Positions 18,316 through 27,038 of a stretch of 64,000 nucleotides of DNA are shown here, piece after piece. Location of the stretch: assembly GCF_013372145.1 (NCBI RefSeq), contig NZ_CP053827.1, forward strand, positions 868,001-932,000. The letters run 5' to 3'. Source of the DNA: Campylobacter hyointestinalis subsp. hyointestinalis. GTDB lineage: Bacteria; Campylobacterota; Campylobacteria; Campylobacterales; Campylobacteraceae. The notes under the pieces are model-generated. The model was not told the DNA's origin and did not search any database. It saw only the letters and a program-made list of their open reading frames with translations. The position numbers and the translations under genes are program-made. Position 1 is the first letter of the stretch, and each line of letters opens with the position of its first letter.

Positions 18316-19269
18316 ATGCTAAAAGATAAGATCAAAGAAAACAAACCGGGCATTTTGCTTTACGGTATCACTCCGCCAAAAATAAATTTAAGTAAAGATG
18401 AAGCTTATCAAATAGCCAAAAAACAACTAGAAAGACTAGAAAACACCGGCATAGATGGACTTGTGATATATGACTTGCAAGATGAAAGTGCGCGAAATGA
18501 CGAGAAGCGTACATTTGAGTTTTGCGGAACTATCAAGCCCGAGATCTACCATAAAGAGTTTTTAAAACTATCATATCCAGCAGTCATCTATAAAGCTGTA
18601 GGAAACTACACCAAAGAAGAATTTGCTAACTTTTTAAATACTTCTAATAATGATATGTTATCCGTTTTTGTAGGAGCAAGCTCAAAGAATGACTTGCTTA
18701 AATTTAATCTAAATGAAGCCTATAAACTCAAAAAAGAGCAGGGTGGAAACGTAACAGTAGGTGGGATCTGTATACCTGAAAGACATGAAAAAAAAGGCGA
18801 TGAAGATCTAAGAGTGGCTTCAAAAATCATCAAAGGATGTGAATTTTTTATCACACAAGCGGTTTATAACATAGAAAATGCAAAGCGGTTTTTAGACGAC
18901 TATGCAAATTTAGGAATAAAAAAAGTACCTATAATATTTACATTTACGCCTTGCGGTAGCCCTAAAACGCTTGAATTTATGAGATGGCTTGGTATTTCAG
19001 TGTCTAAACAGTTTGAAGATAGACTGTTTGAAAGCGACGATCCACTTAGTGCTTCTGTTGGACTAAGCCTTGATATGTTTGAGTTTTTATATAAATATGG
19101 ACGTGCAAAAGGTGTAAGCGTTGGGGCTAATGTCGAGAGCATATCCACAAGAAAAGTAGAAATAGAAGCTTCTATAAATCTACTTTGCGGTATAAAAAAT
19201 ATCATACAAAATGAAAAAGAGTGCAATCTAGAAGAACTCATACAAAGCGCATCTAAATTTTACGAATAA
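18316..19269 (+). CDS. Divergent methylenetetrahydrofolate reductase-like protein
   Basis: 317 residues, TIM-barrel MTHFR superfamily by my reading: GILLYGITPPK at the start where MetF has its FEFFPPK motif, a mid-domain VGGICIPERHEKKGDEDLR, FFITQAVYN, and IIFTFTPCGSP. It differs from canonical MetF (about 280-300 residues) and looks nearer to the atypical 'mycobacterial-type' branch. Following metE directly, it probably makes the methyl-tetrahydrofolate that MetE consumes. ATG at 18316 has AAAGG; a TTG at 18280 would lie inside the intergenic hairpin. Confidence 0.6.
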   Translation: MLKDKIKENKPGILLYGITPPKINLSKDEAYQIAKKQLERLENTGIDGLVIYDLQDESARNDEKRTFEFCGTIKPEIYHKEFLKLSYPAVIYKAVGNYTKEEFANFLNTSNNDMLSVFVGASSKNDLLKFNLNEAYKLKKEQGGNVTVGGICIPERHEKKGDEDLRVASKIIKGCEFFITQAVYNIENAKRFLDDYANLGIKKVPIIFTFTPCGSPKTLEFMRWLGISVSKQFEDRLFESDDPLSASVGLSLDMFEFLYKYGRAKGVSVGANVESISTRKVEIEASINLLCGIKNIIQNEKECNLEELIQSASKFYE

Positions 19270-19270
19270 T

Positions 19271-19298
19271 AAATTTGGAGTTTTTTAGCTCCGAATTT
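19271..19298 (+). terminator. Terminator of the metE operon
   Basis: 10-bp stem AAATTTGGAG / CTCCGAATTT (one G-T wobble), loop TTTTTTAG, directly after the stop codon and followed by ATTTCTTG. Confidence 0.65.
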
Positions 19299-19998
19299 AT
19301 TTCTTGATTTATTTCTAGCAAAAATTGTATAAATATAAATCTATAAGATATACTATAAACATTTAGTTAAATTTACAAGATAAACGTCTTTAAATTTCTA
19401 CAAAAGTAAACCATATAAAAAACTAAGCTTGTATAAAAAGTACGCTTATTTTGCTTAAAAAAGTAAAATACATGCTATTTTTATTATTTTGTATTGAAAA
19501 CTATAATTTTCAAAGTTTTATAAATATACTCTTCTATCCCTATCTGCATATCAGCAAAGCTATGTTTTTATGAGTATTTGATGAGATTTACTTTTTGAGT
19601 TTTTAGAATTTATCCATTAAATTTATCATAGTTTTTTGATTTATACTATACATACTATTTTACATATTTTTATACGTATACTCTTCATCTAATTTTTTGA
19701 TATTTTAATCAATGATTACATATTTATAAAAACCATAAAATTGAACCCTTCAATTTTATATATAAATATAAATAGATTTGGTATTTTTTCTAAAGAACTA
19801 GTTTATGTCAACTATAGATTTGAGAATATGATTTCGTGATATTTAGTTTTTGACCTTATATGGATTTTTATTAAGCAAAGATCAAAAAATGCAAGATACA
19901 AACTTGATTTTAAGTGTATTTATTTTTTGTTTTTATAGTAAAATGCCATAAAAACGGTTTTTGAGCTATCCCCTATTTTCTATCATTTGCACAATAAA
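19299..19998. other. 700-bp AT-rich region without a recognisable gene
   Basis: No ORF of note on either strand; stop codons are frequent in all frames. There is an 11-bp perfect hairpin ATAAAATTGAA-CCC-TTCAATTTTAT at 19735-19759. On the minus strand a short open stretch around 19490-19570 reads FADMQIGIEEYIYKTLK, which may be a trace of a lost gene. The region may hold small RNAs, but I cannot point to a convincing promoter-terminator pair. Confidence 0.4.
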
Positions 19999-20622
19999 TC
20001 AAAGATGCTTTTTAGGATAGTCAAAAAATAGAGCATGTCCATGATGTGCTTTTAGATCTTTAAAACTACAACAATCAAATTTTATACAAAAGATTCCGCC
20101 AGTAGGTATATTTCCGATATCAGAATCACTTAAAAGCTCTGAGATTTGTGTTATACTAGGATTGTGACCTACAATAAAAATAGCATTATATTTATCATCA
20201 ATAGAGTTTATGAACTCAAGCATATTTTCCAAACTTGCATTATATAGATCTTTGACTTGGATTATATCTTTTTTAAATTTAGTCTCACGCGCTAGTAAAT
20301 TTGCACTTTTTATGGCACGTTTTGCAGGAGAGGCAAATATCATATCTGGAAGTACTTTATATTTTTTTAATCTTTTACCCATAAATTCGGCATTTTGTTT
20401 GCCTTTTTCAGATAGGTCTCTATCAAAATCACTGCTTCCTTCTTTTTTAGCCTTTGAATGTCTTATAAAATATATAGTTTTAACACCAGCTTCACTTGCT
20501 TTAAAAGGGCTTATAGACTGTTCTGTTGTGACTGCTTTGCTGGTATTTATACAAACATCAGCCTTTAAAGACTTTTGGCTTGTTTTTACGCACATACCGT
20601 TTTTTGTAGTTTCATTTTTCAC
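19999..20622 (-). CDS. SixA-like histidine phosphatase with N-terminal extension
   Basis: 207 residues. Phosphoglycerate-mutase-like fold: RH motif in YFIRHSKAKK, second arginine in FASPAKRAIKSA, and catalytic His in IVGHNPSIT. SixA removes phosphate from phosphohistidine proteins. About 46 residues (rich in Lys, Ser, Thr) precede the usual start of the domain. The start is GTG at 20622 with AAAGGA 6 bases upstream, overlapping the stop of the DUF455 gene by one base. There is no start codon nearer the domain, so the extension seems genuine. Confidence 0.82.
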   Translation of the reverse strand: MKNETTKNGMCVKTSQKSLKADVCINTSKAVTTEQSISPFKASEAGVKTIYFIRHSKAKKEGSSDFDRDLSEKGKQNAEFMGKRLKKYKVLPDMIFASPAKRAIKSANLLARETKFKKDIIQVKDLYNASLENMLEFINSIDDKYNAIFIVGHNPSITQISELLSDSDIGNIPTGGIFCIKFDCCSFKDLKAHHGHALFFDYPKKHL

Positions 20623-21425
20623 TATTTATCCTTTTGTAGATACGAAATTTTTGTGATTTCAGACTCACTAAAACCGGCAAGAAGCCTATGTTTTTTATCT
20701 AGAACTCTTTTGGTGCTAAATGCGTTTGGATAATGTTTTAAAACTATATCTATCCATGAATTTGGATCTATACCGCACTTTGCAGATGCAAATTTAAACC
20801 ACTTATCACCTTTTTTGACGTGATCTATCTCTTCGGCATGTATCACTTTTAAAACCTCCAAAAGATATCTTTTTTTAGAATCCGCTCCAAGCTTGCTCAT
20901 CATAAATAAATTTGCGTCCAGCCCGTTTGCTTCCATATATCTTGGTAAAACCGCCATTCTATCTATGAGCGAGTTTTGCGTTTTTTGCATCGCTATAAAA
21001 AGCCCATTATGTACGCCAAAATCACCATATTTAGATCCTGACTTTTCTAGAAGCTCATTTATCATCTTAAAATGTTTTATCTCGTCATTTGCTACTTCTA
21101 ACCAGTCAAAATAATACTCTTTTGGAAGCTCTCTAAATCTATAGCAAGCATCAAGAGCTATATCTATCGCGCTGTACTCGATATGTGCTATAGAGTGTAA
21201 AAAAGCTGCATTTTTGTTTTCGTTTTTATGATTTTTTAACTCTTTCATCTCATATACGGCGCAGTTTAGTGCGTAACTTGGAGCTACTAAAGGATTTGGC
21301 TTAGATACTGAGTTTAGATCGTAAAAACCAGAGTTAAAATCTGCAAATATACGTTCAAATCCACTAAATTTGCTTTCTAAATTTCCATCATTTTGAATTT
21401 TCCAAATATCTTCAAAAAAGTTCAT
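20622..21425 (-). CDS. DUF455 ferritin-like protein
   Basis: 267 residues. A ferritin-like four-helix pattern with metal-ligand motifs HIEYSAIDIALD, ANDEIKHF and AEEIDHVKKG, as in the DUF455/MiaE-related family of possible di-iron proteins. The biochemical role is not established. It overlaps the rhomboid gene upstream by 4 bases and sixA-like downstream by one, so the three form one leftward operon. Confidence 0.85.
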   Translation of the reverse strand: MNFFEDIWKIQNDGNLESKFSGFERIFADFNSGFYDLNSVSKPNPLVAPSYALNCAVYEMKELKNHKNENKNAAFLHSIAHIEYSAIDIALDACYRFRELPKEYYFDWLEVANDEIKHFKMINELLEKSGSKYGDFGVHNGLFIAMQKTQNSLIDRMAVLPRYMEANGLDANLFMMSKLGADSKKRYLLEVLKVIHAEEIDHVKKGDKWFKFASAKCGIDPNSWIDIVLKHYPNAFSTKRVLDKKHRLLAGFSESEITKISYLQKDK

Positions 21426-21961
21426 CTAAAAACCTTTAAAAATCCAAACAGATAGCCTATACCAAATCCAAATATATGCGCATACCAAGCTATATTTACA
21501 CCTAGTAAAAGCGGAGCGAAACTCATCAAAATCACTGCGATGAAGAGTCCTTTTCTATTGTATCTATCTAAGTTTGCCATAAAACCCAAAAGAACGCATA
21601 TCGCACCGCTTGCACCCACTAAATTTACGTTTGCAAAAGCAAGATAACTAAGGCTAAGCAAGCTAGTAACGATACCGCCGCCTATATAAAGTAGCATAAA
21701 TTTAAAACTACCAAGATATCTTTCTAAAATCGTACCGAACTGATAAAGTACAGCCATATTCATAAGTAGATGCATAAGCGATCCGTGCAAAAACATAGTA
21801 GTCAAAAGCTGCCAGTAAGCACCCAAAAAAAACAGTTCATTTAGCCCAAAATACATACCAAATACGTCGTTATTATAAACGTAATATTCTAAAAAATACA
21901 CTACACAGTTTATAGCTATGAGCACTGGAGTCGTAAGCAAATTTATCCTTGAAACTATCAA
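21422..21961 (-). CDS. Rhomboid family intramembrane serine protease
   Basis: 179 residues with six hydrophobic segments. Catalytic serine in VGASGAICVLLG and catalytic histidine in AHIFGFGIGYLFG near the C terminus, with the oxyanion/HxxxN-like LHGSLMHLLMNMAVL in helix 2. Minimal bacterial rhomboid length. Substrates unknown. Two bases separate it from the NlpC/P60 lipoprotein gene, with which it is presumably co-transcribed. Confidence 0.9.
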   Translation of the reverse strand: MIVSRINLLTTPVLIAINCVVYFLEYYVYNNDVFGMYFGLNELFFLGAYWQLLTTMFLHGSLMHLLMNMAVLYQFGTILERYLGSFKFMLLYIGGGIVTSLLSLSYLAFANVNLVGASGAICVLLGFMANLDRYNRKGLFIAVILMSFAPLLLGVNIAWYAHIFGFGIGYLFGFLKVFR

Positions 21962-21963
21962 AT

Positions 21964-22647
21964 TTAGTCTATTTGAACGAATTTATCCACTTTACCAAAT
22001 CCGGCGAATTTATTCGAGATAAGGCAAGCTGGGGTTTGACATTTTAGTATGATGTACGCATTGATTTTTTTACCATTTAGCTTATGTGTATTTTTGTGCT
22101 TTAAATTCATAACGCTTTTTATATTTTTACCATTTATATTATGTACAAAAGTTATGGTGCCGTTTGATTCTACTTTATCTATAATGCCAAGATGTGTTAT
22201 GGCTTTATTTTTTGATTTATTAGTCCTAGAAGTAGTATTGTTGAAAAATACTAAATCTCCCGGTTTTGGATCTGTGTATGAAATTTTATTTTGTGATTTA
22301 TAAAGATTGAAAATGGCTTGTGATTTTCTACCATTTTTATCATAAAAATTATTTACTATATTCTCATCAAAATACAAAGATTTGCTATCTTCATTGACTA
22401 AAGATACAAAACCAGAGCAATCATTTCCTAGTTTTTTATTAAGATATTTGCTTAAATTTATATTGTAAAACTCATCAGCGGCTTGACTATAATTAAAATT
22501 ATATCCGCTTGTAGTGTCGTTTTTTTGATATTTTGAGCCTATATTATCGTAGCTGTTTTGTTCCCCATATGGATCTATGCTTTTTGTAGAACAACCACTT
22601 AAGATAAGTAACAAAGCAGATATGGTTAAAACTCCTTTAAACCACAT
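21964..22647 (-). CDS. NlpC/P60-type cell-wall peptidase lipoprotein
   Basis: 227 residues. Lipoprotein signal with lipobox LSGC (Cys19). The catalytic cysteine is in NDCSGFVSL, the histidine in ITHLGIIDK, and the third polar residue probably in the following FVHNIN. This is the CHAP/NlpC-P60 superfamily, which cuts peptidoglycan stem peptides. The PKPGDLVFFNN segment is typical. It is the first gene of the leftward operon, divergent from murA. Confidence 0.83.
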   Translation of the reverse strand: MWFKGVLTISALLLILSGCSTKSIDPYGEQNSYDNIGSKYQKNDTTSGYNFNYSQAADEFYNINLSKYLNKKLGNDCSGFVSLVNEDSKSLYFDENIVNNFYDKNGRKSQAIFNLYKSQNKISYTDPKPGDLVFFNNTTSRTNKSKNKAITHLGIIDKVESNGTITFVHNINGKNIKSVMNLKHKNTHKLNGKKINAYIILKCQTPACLISNKFAGFGKVDKFVQID

Positions 22648-22725
22648 AGTTTATCTCCATTTTTAAGTCATTTTGATGATTTTACCAAATATTTTCTTAA
22701 AATAAAAATATAAGAATAAGTATTG

Positions 22726-22731
22726 TATAAT
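22726..22731 (+). promoter_or_regulatory. murA promoter -10
   Basis: TATAAT preceded by TATTG, 25 bases before the murA ATG; AAAGG ribosome site follows. Confidence 0.6.
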
Positions 22732-22755
22732 CACCATATTTTTTAAAGGCTGATA

Positions 22756-24015
22756 ATGGATTATTTAGAGATAAAAGGCGGAAATAGACTTAGTGGCAAA
22801 GTGGATATTAGCGGCGCAAAAAATGCAGCTTTACCACTCATTGCTATGAGCATTTTAGGTAAAAATAATACAGAGTTTTCAAACATTCCGCGCGTTGCAG
22901 ATACGCAGACTTTAGTAAAATTACTTGTAAATTTAGGCGCAAATGCTAAATTTGATGACTCAAATTTAGTTATAAATACATCAACTATAAATTCCACAAA
23001 AGCGACTTATGATATCGTACGAAAAATGAGAGCTTCGATCTTAGTTTTGGGACCGCTTTTAACACGGTTTGGACACTGCGAAGTTTCGCTTCCAGGAGGT
23101 TGCGCTATCGGAGCAAGACCTATAGATTTACATCTTAGCGCACTTGAAAAAATGGGTGCAAATATCGAGATAAAAGACGGATATGTCGTAGCAAAAGCTA
23201 CTGGTGGACTAAAAGGCGCAAATATAGTTTTTGATAAAATAACAGTAACTGGAACTGAAAATATAGTCATGGCTGCAGCCTTGGCTAAAGGTAAAACAAC
23301 TATATTAAACGCAGCAAAAGAGCCTGAAGTCGTGCAAGTCTGTCAAATTTTAAATGATAGCGGTATTAAGATAGAAGGTATAGGCACGAGTGAGCTTATA
23401 ATACACGGAAATGGCGGAGAGCTTTTAAATTTAGCTAAAATTTGCGTAATACCAGACCGTATTGAGGCTGGCACTTATCTTTGTGCTTGTGCTATAAGTG
23501 GCGGAGAGATAACGCTAAATGGCGTAGAGCCAAGCCACTTGGTTTCAGTCCTTGATAAACTTAGCGATATGGGCGTTAGATTTGAATTAGAAAAAAATAG
23601 CATAAAGGTCATATCTGATGCCAAATTAGCCCCGGTAAATATAATTACTACTGAATTTCCAGGATTTCCTACAGATATGCAAGCGCAGTTTATGGCTTTA
23701 GCCGCGGTCGCTGATGGCGTAAGTACCATAGATGAGCGGCTTTTTGAAAACAGATTTATGCACGCTAGTGAGCTTAGTAGAATGGGAGCTGATATAAAAC
23801 TAAACGGGCATATCGCGACTATCAGTGGATCAAGCTTAAATGGAGCGGATGTTATGGCTACTGATCTAAGGGCTAGTTCAGCACTGGTTTTAGCCGCACT
23901 TAGAGCAAACGGAATCACTAGAGTTCATAGAATTTATCATTTAGATAGAGGATATGAAAACCTTGAGAAGAAGTTACAAAATCTCGGCGCAGATATAAAA
24001 CGACTAAGTGAATAA
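22756..24015 (+). CDS. murA: UDP-N-acetylglucosamine 1-carboxyvinyltransferase
   Basis: 419-residue cytoplasmic enzyme for the first committed step of peptidoglycan synthesis, and the target of fosfomycin. KNAALP near residue 22, active-site cysteine in [16 protein letters not shown] near residue 115 (Cys, so the fosfomycin-sensitive form), [17 protein letters not shown], and [11 protein letters not shown] at the end. Length is normal. moeA follows ten bases later. Confidence 0.98.
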   Translation: MDYLEIKGGNRLSGKVDISGAKNAALPLIAMSILGKNNTEFSNIPRVADTQTLVKLLVNLGANAKFDDSNLVINTSTINSTKATYDIVRKMRASILVLGPLLTRFGHCEVSLPGGCAIGARPIDLHLSALEKMGANIEIKDGYVVAKATGGLKGANIVFDKITVTGTENIVMAAALAKGKTTILNAAKEPEVVQVCQILNDSGIKIEGIGTSELIIHGNGGELLNLAKICVIPDRIEAGTYLCACAISGGEITLNGVEPSHLVSVLDKLSDMGVRFELEKNSIKVISDAKLAPVNIITTEFPGFPTDMQAQFMALAAVADGVSTIDERLFENRFMHASELSRMGADIKLNGHIATISGSSLNGADVMATDLRASSALVLAALRANGITRVHRIYHLDRGYENLEKKLQNLGADIKRLSE

Positions 24016-24025
24016 AGGATAAAAT

Positions 24026-25204
24026 TTGTTAGTAGATGAAGCGTTAAATGTGATAAATTCCATAAAAGCACTAGATTATTGCGAAATCATCAGCTTAGAA
24101 AAAGCAATAGACAAGATCTTGTTTGAAGATATTTATGCTAAAAAAGCATTGCCCTGCTTTGATAACGCAGCACTTGATGGTTACGCTATAAATTACGATG
24201 ATAGAAATTCGCCTCTAAACATAAAAGGAACTATATTTGCAGGAGATAAAGCCAAATACGAAATAAATAAAAACGAATGTTATAAGATAATGACCGGAGC
24301 TATTTTTCCTAAAGGAGCAAACAGCATAGTTATGTTAGAAGATGAAAAATTTGATGAGCAAGGAAGACTTTTAGTGCCTTCAAATTTAAAACAAGACAAT
24401 GCAAGACGCATAAAAGGCGAAGAAGTGAGCGTAGGCGATATCTTACTTAAAGCAAATAACCGCTTAGACTCTGCTAAAATTATGCTTTTAGCGTCTCAAG
24501 GTATAAGCTACGTAAAAGTATATGCTAGACCTAAAATCGCCGTTTTTAGTAGTGGAGATGAGATAAATGAGCCTTGGGAGTTTTGCGATGAAAGATCCAT
24601 ATATAACGCAAACGCTTCTGGGATAATGGCGCTTTTACGAACTCACGGTTTTAAAAGCGAGTATAAAGGCATCTTAAAAGATGATAAAGATATTTTAAAA
24701 GCTCAAATAAACCTGCATGCTCATTATGATGCGATCATCACAAGCGGCGGCGCTAGTAAAGGCGAAGCCGATTTTATGCGAGAAGTTTTACTTGATCTTG
24801 GCTTTGAGGAAATGTTTGGGAGCCTAGATATCAGACCAGCAAAACCAACAAAACTATATAAAAAAGGCTCTCAGATAGTTTTGTTATTACCCGGAAATCC
24901 TATGTCGTGCTTTGTGGCTTGCTTTTTAGCCGGTATCCCTGCTCTTAAAAAATTAAGCGGACAAGCAAACTTCGCACACGAAACTTTTTTTGCTAAATTT
25001 AAAGGCGATATCGTTATGAAGAATAGTCGTGCAAATATAGTCATCGGACACTATGAAAATGGAGAATTTACTCCTATAAATGACAATAAATTTAGCCCTG
25101 CTATGATAAAACCTCTTGCTATGTCAAATGCCATTTATCTCTCAAAGATAGGAGAGTCATGGATTTCAAACGAAAATATCATAAAAATCTTAAAGCTATC
25201 TTGA
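24026..25204 (+). CDS. moeA: Molybdopterin molybdenumtransferase
   Basis: 392 residues; inserts molybdate into adenylylated molybdopterin, needed for formate dehydrogenase, nitrate reductase and similar enzymes. Motifs: DGYAINYDD, MTGAIFPKGAN, SGDEINEPW, TSGGASKGEADF and LPGNPMSCFV. The start is TTG at 24026 with AAAGGATAAAA upstream. Pairs functionally with mogA at 33 kb. Its stop codon overlaps the -35 of the tRNA-Gly promoter. Confidence 0.95.
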   Translation: MLVDEALNVINSIKALDYCEIISLEKAIDKILFEDIYAKKALPCFDNAALDGYAINYDDRNSPLNIKGTIFAGDKAKYEINKNECYKIMTGAIFPKGANSIVMLEDEKFDEQGRLLVPSNLKQDNARRIKGEEVSVGDILLKANNRLDSAKIMLLASQGISYVKVYARPKIAVFSSGDEINEPWEFCDERSIYNANASGIMALLRTHGFKSEYKGILKDDKDILKAQINLHAHYDAIITSGGASKGEADFMREVLLDLGFEEMFGSLDIRPAKPTKLYKKGSQIVLLLPGNPMSCFVACFLAGIPALKKLSGQANFAHETFFAKFKGDIVMKNSRANIVIGHYENGEFTPINDNKFSPAMIKPLAMSNAIYLSKIGESWISNENIIKILKLS

Positions 25205-25229
25205 CATATGAATAAATTTATGATACAAT
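25201..25229 (+). promoter_or_regulatory. Near-consensus sigma70 promoter of tRNA-Gly
   Basis: TTGACA (25201-25206), exactly 17 bp spacer, TACAAT (25224-25229). The -35 includes the moeA stop codon. Predicted transcription start about 25236, 15 bases before the tRNA. It is one of the few promoters here with a true -35. Confidence 0.8.
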
Positions 25230-25250
25230 CACTCTCTTTAAAAAAGATAA

Positions 25251-25325
25251 GCGGGAATAGCTCAGGGGTAGAGCATAACCTTGCCAAGGTTGGGGTCGCG
25301 AGTTCGAATCTCGTTTCCCGCTCCA
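25251..25325 (+). tRNA. tRNA-Gly (anticodon GCC)
   Basis: Cloverleaf is complete: acceptor GCGGGAA/TTCCCGC, D-arm GCTC...GAGC, anticodon stem AACC/GGTT with loop TTGCCAA (GCC at 25283-25285), T-arm GCGAG TTCGAAT CTCGT. The CCA end is encoded. The flgA reading frame starts at or inside its 3' end. Confidence 0.97.
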
Positions 25326-25981
25326 TTTTACTTTTTATATTTATCTCATATATTTTTTCAAATTTAGTTTTTGGCGCGACTTTGCATGATATTATAAAAG
25401 ATAAAATTCAAAAAGAAATTCCAAATATCACTATAAATTCGTTATCCATACTAAAGCCAAACTCTATTCCAGAAGATTTTGACAAATACATTCTTATGGA
25501 TGTAGTTTTGCTATCTATGAGAAATGAAGACGGAAATGTCAAAGCGATATATAAAATGCCAAATAATCTAAACAGAAGTATATTTTTTAAATTTAAAATA
25601 GATGCTACAGTAAGTGTTTTTGTCTCGCTTATAGATATGGATAAGGGACACATTTTAAATTTTAACGATTATAAAAAAACACAAATCAGCTTAAAAAATT
25701 TCGATAAAGACTCGATTTTAAGCATTCCAAAAGTAAGTCTTATCACAAAAACACGTATAAAAAGAGATAAAGTCCTAACAAATAGGCAGTTTAAAACTCT
25801 AAGCGATATAAAAAGAGGAGATACGATAAATGCCATTATAGTAGATGGCGGACTAAAAGTAGAAATTCAAGTAAAAGCACTTGAAGATGCAAATATCGGT
25901 GAGATAATCCAGGTAAAAAGCGATAATAATCAAATTTTTAAAGCAATCATAGTAGCAAAAAATAGAGCAATCATAAGGTAA
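25325..25981 (+). CDS. flgA: Flagellar P-ring assembly chaperone FlgA
   Basis: About 218 residues. Periplasmic SAF-domain protein that helps assemble the flagellar P ring. A hydrophobic signal peptide ILLFIFISYIFSNLVFGA is followed by the FlgA body, ending with GDTINAIIVDGGLKVEIQVKALEDANIGEIIQVK and IFKAIIVAKNRAIIR. No ATG, GTG or TTG lies in frame between the tRNA promoter and the signal peptide. The nearest possibility is ATT at 25325, sharing the tRNA's terminal A. The frame is open back to ATG 25208/25220, but those precede the predicted transcript start. The start shown is therefore a guess; the gene identity is not. Confidence 0.75.
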   Translation: MLLFIFISYIFSNLVFGATLHDIIKDKIQKEIPNITINSLSILKPNSIPEDFDKYILMDVVLLSMRNEDGNVKAIYKMPNNLNRSIFFKFKIDATVSVFVSLIDMDKGHILNFNDYKKTQISLKNFDKDSILSIPKVSLITKTRIKRDKVLTNRQFKTLSDIKRGDTINAIIVDGGLKVEIQVKALEDANIGEIIQVKSDNNQIFKAIIVAKNRAIIR

Positions 25982-25986
25982 AAATA

Positions 25987-26466
25987 ATGAATAAATCTTG
26001 TATATATCCAGGGACTTTTGATCCTATCACAAACGGACATATGGACGTCATCAAACGAGCTTGTAAAGTTTTTGACAAAGTCATAGTAGCAGTTGCACTA
26101 AATGAGAGTAAAACGCCCTATTTTTGTTATGATAAAAGATTGCATTTAGCAAAAATAGCGACTAGCTCCATATCAAACGTAGAAGTCATGGGCTTTGATA
26201 ACTTGCTTGTTGATTTTGCAAAATCAAATGGTATAAATACCGTAGTTAGGGGTCTTCGTGCAGTAAGTGACTTTGAGTACGAGCTACAAATAGGCTATGC
26301 AAACGCTTCTTTATGGAGTGAGTTCGAAACTATATATTTTATGCCGAGCCTTAAAAACGCATTTATATCAAGCTCCATAGTTCGCTCAGTTCTCACGCAC
26401 GGTGGCGATATAACAAATTTAGTTCCAAAAACTGTTTTAGACAATATAAAGGGTGAAAAATGTTAA
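25987..26466 (+). CDS. coaD: Phosphopantetheine adenylyltransferase
   Basis: 159-residue cytoplasmic enzyme making dephospho-CoA from 4'-phosphopantetheine and ATP. Nucleotidyltransferase motif YPGTFDPITNGHMDVI (the HIGH-like TNGH), VVRGLRAVSDFEYE, and FISSSIVRSV. Normal length. Overlaps tmk by 7 bases. Part of the flgA-coaD-tmk-hisS-speA-cysE run. Confidence 0.97.
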   Translation: MNKSCIYPGTFDPITNGHMDVIKRACKVFDKVIVAVALNESKTPYFCYDKRLHLAKIATSSISNVEVMGFDNLLVDFAKSNGINTVVRGLRAVSDFEYELQIGYANASLWSEFETIYFMPSLKNAFISSSIVRSVLTHGGDITNLVPKTVLDNIKGEKC

Positions 26467-27038
26467 TAACATTTGAAGGTATCGACGGTGTCGGAAAATC
26501 TACACAAATTTCTCTTTTAAAAGAATTTAAACCTAGCGCCATTATCACCAAAGAACCCGGCGGAACCGAGTTTGGTTCTTGGGTAAGGGAATTTTTACTT
26601 AAAAATGCCAGCAAAGTCTGCAATAAAGCTGAAATTTTACTATTTTTAGCTGATAGAGCCGAACATTACGAAAAAGTTATTAAGCCAAATTACGGAAATT
26701 TGGTTTTAAGCGACAGAGGATTTATATCTGGGATAGCTTATGCTATGGCAAATGACGATAATCTTGATATAAGCGAACTTTTAAATTTAAATAAATTTGC
26801 ATTAAACGGAGATCTAGGAGATAAATTTATCTTTTTAAAAGCAAGCGAAGAGCTTATCAAAGATAGACTTTTTACGCGTGGAAATAGTGATGATATCGAA
26901 AAACGAGGCGTTGAATATTTAATGAGAGTTCAAGGATTTATGAGTATAATATTCGCCGACTTAAAATTTAATGTTTTAGAGATAGACGCAGGGCTTAGCG
27001 TAAGCCAAATACAAGAAGAAATAAGGAAATTTATATGA
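26460..27038 (+). CDS. tmk: Thymidylate kinase
   Basis: 192 residues; phosphorylates dTMP to dTDP. P-loop FEGIDGVGKSTQ at residues 5-16, DR motif in LSDRGFISGIAYA, and the base-binding TKEPGGTEFG. Normal length. Overlaps coaD and hisS, indicating tight translational coupling. Confidence 0.97.
   Translation: MLITFEGIDGVGKSTQISLLKEFKPSAIITKEPGGTEFGSWVREFLLKNASKVCNKAEILLFLADRAEHYEKVIKPNYGNLVLSDRGFISGIAYAMANDDNLDISELLNLNKFALNGDLGDKFIFLKASEELIKDRLFTRGNSDDIEKRGVEYLMRVQGFMSIIFADLKFNVLEIDAGLSVSQIQEEIRKFI

Noticed and set aside
25135-25326. Antisense ORF crossing the tRNA (MERETRFELATPTLAR...)
   Set aside because: This peptide is the well-known artefact of translating the back strand of a tRNA gene.
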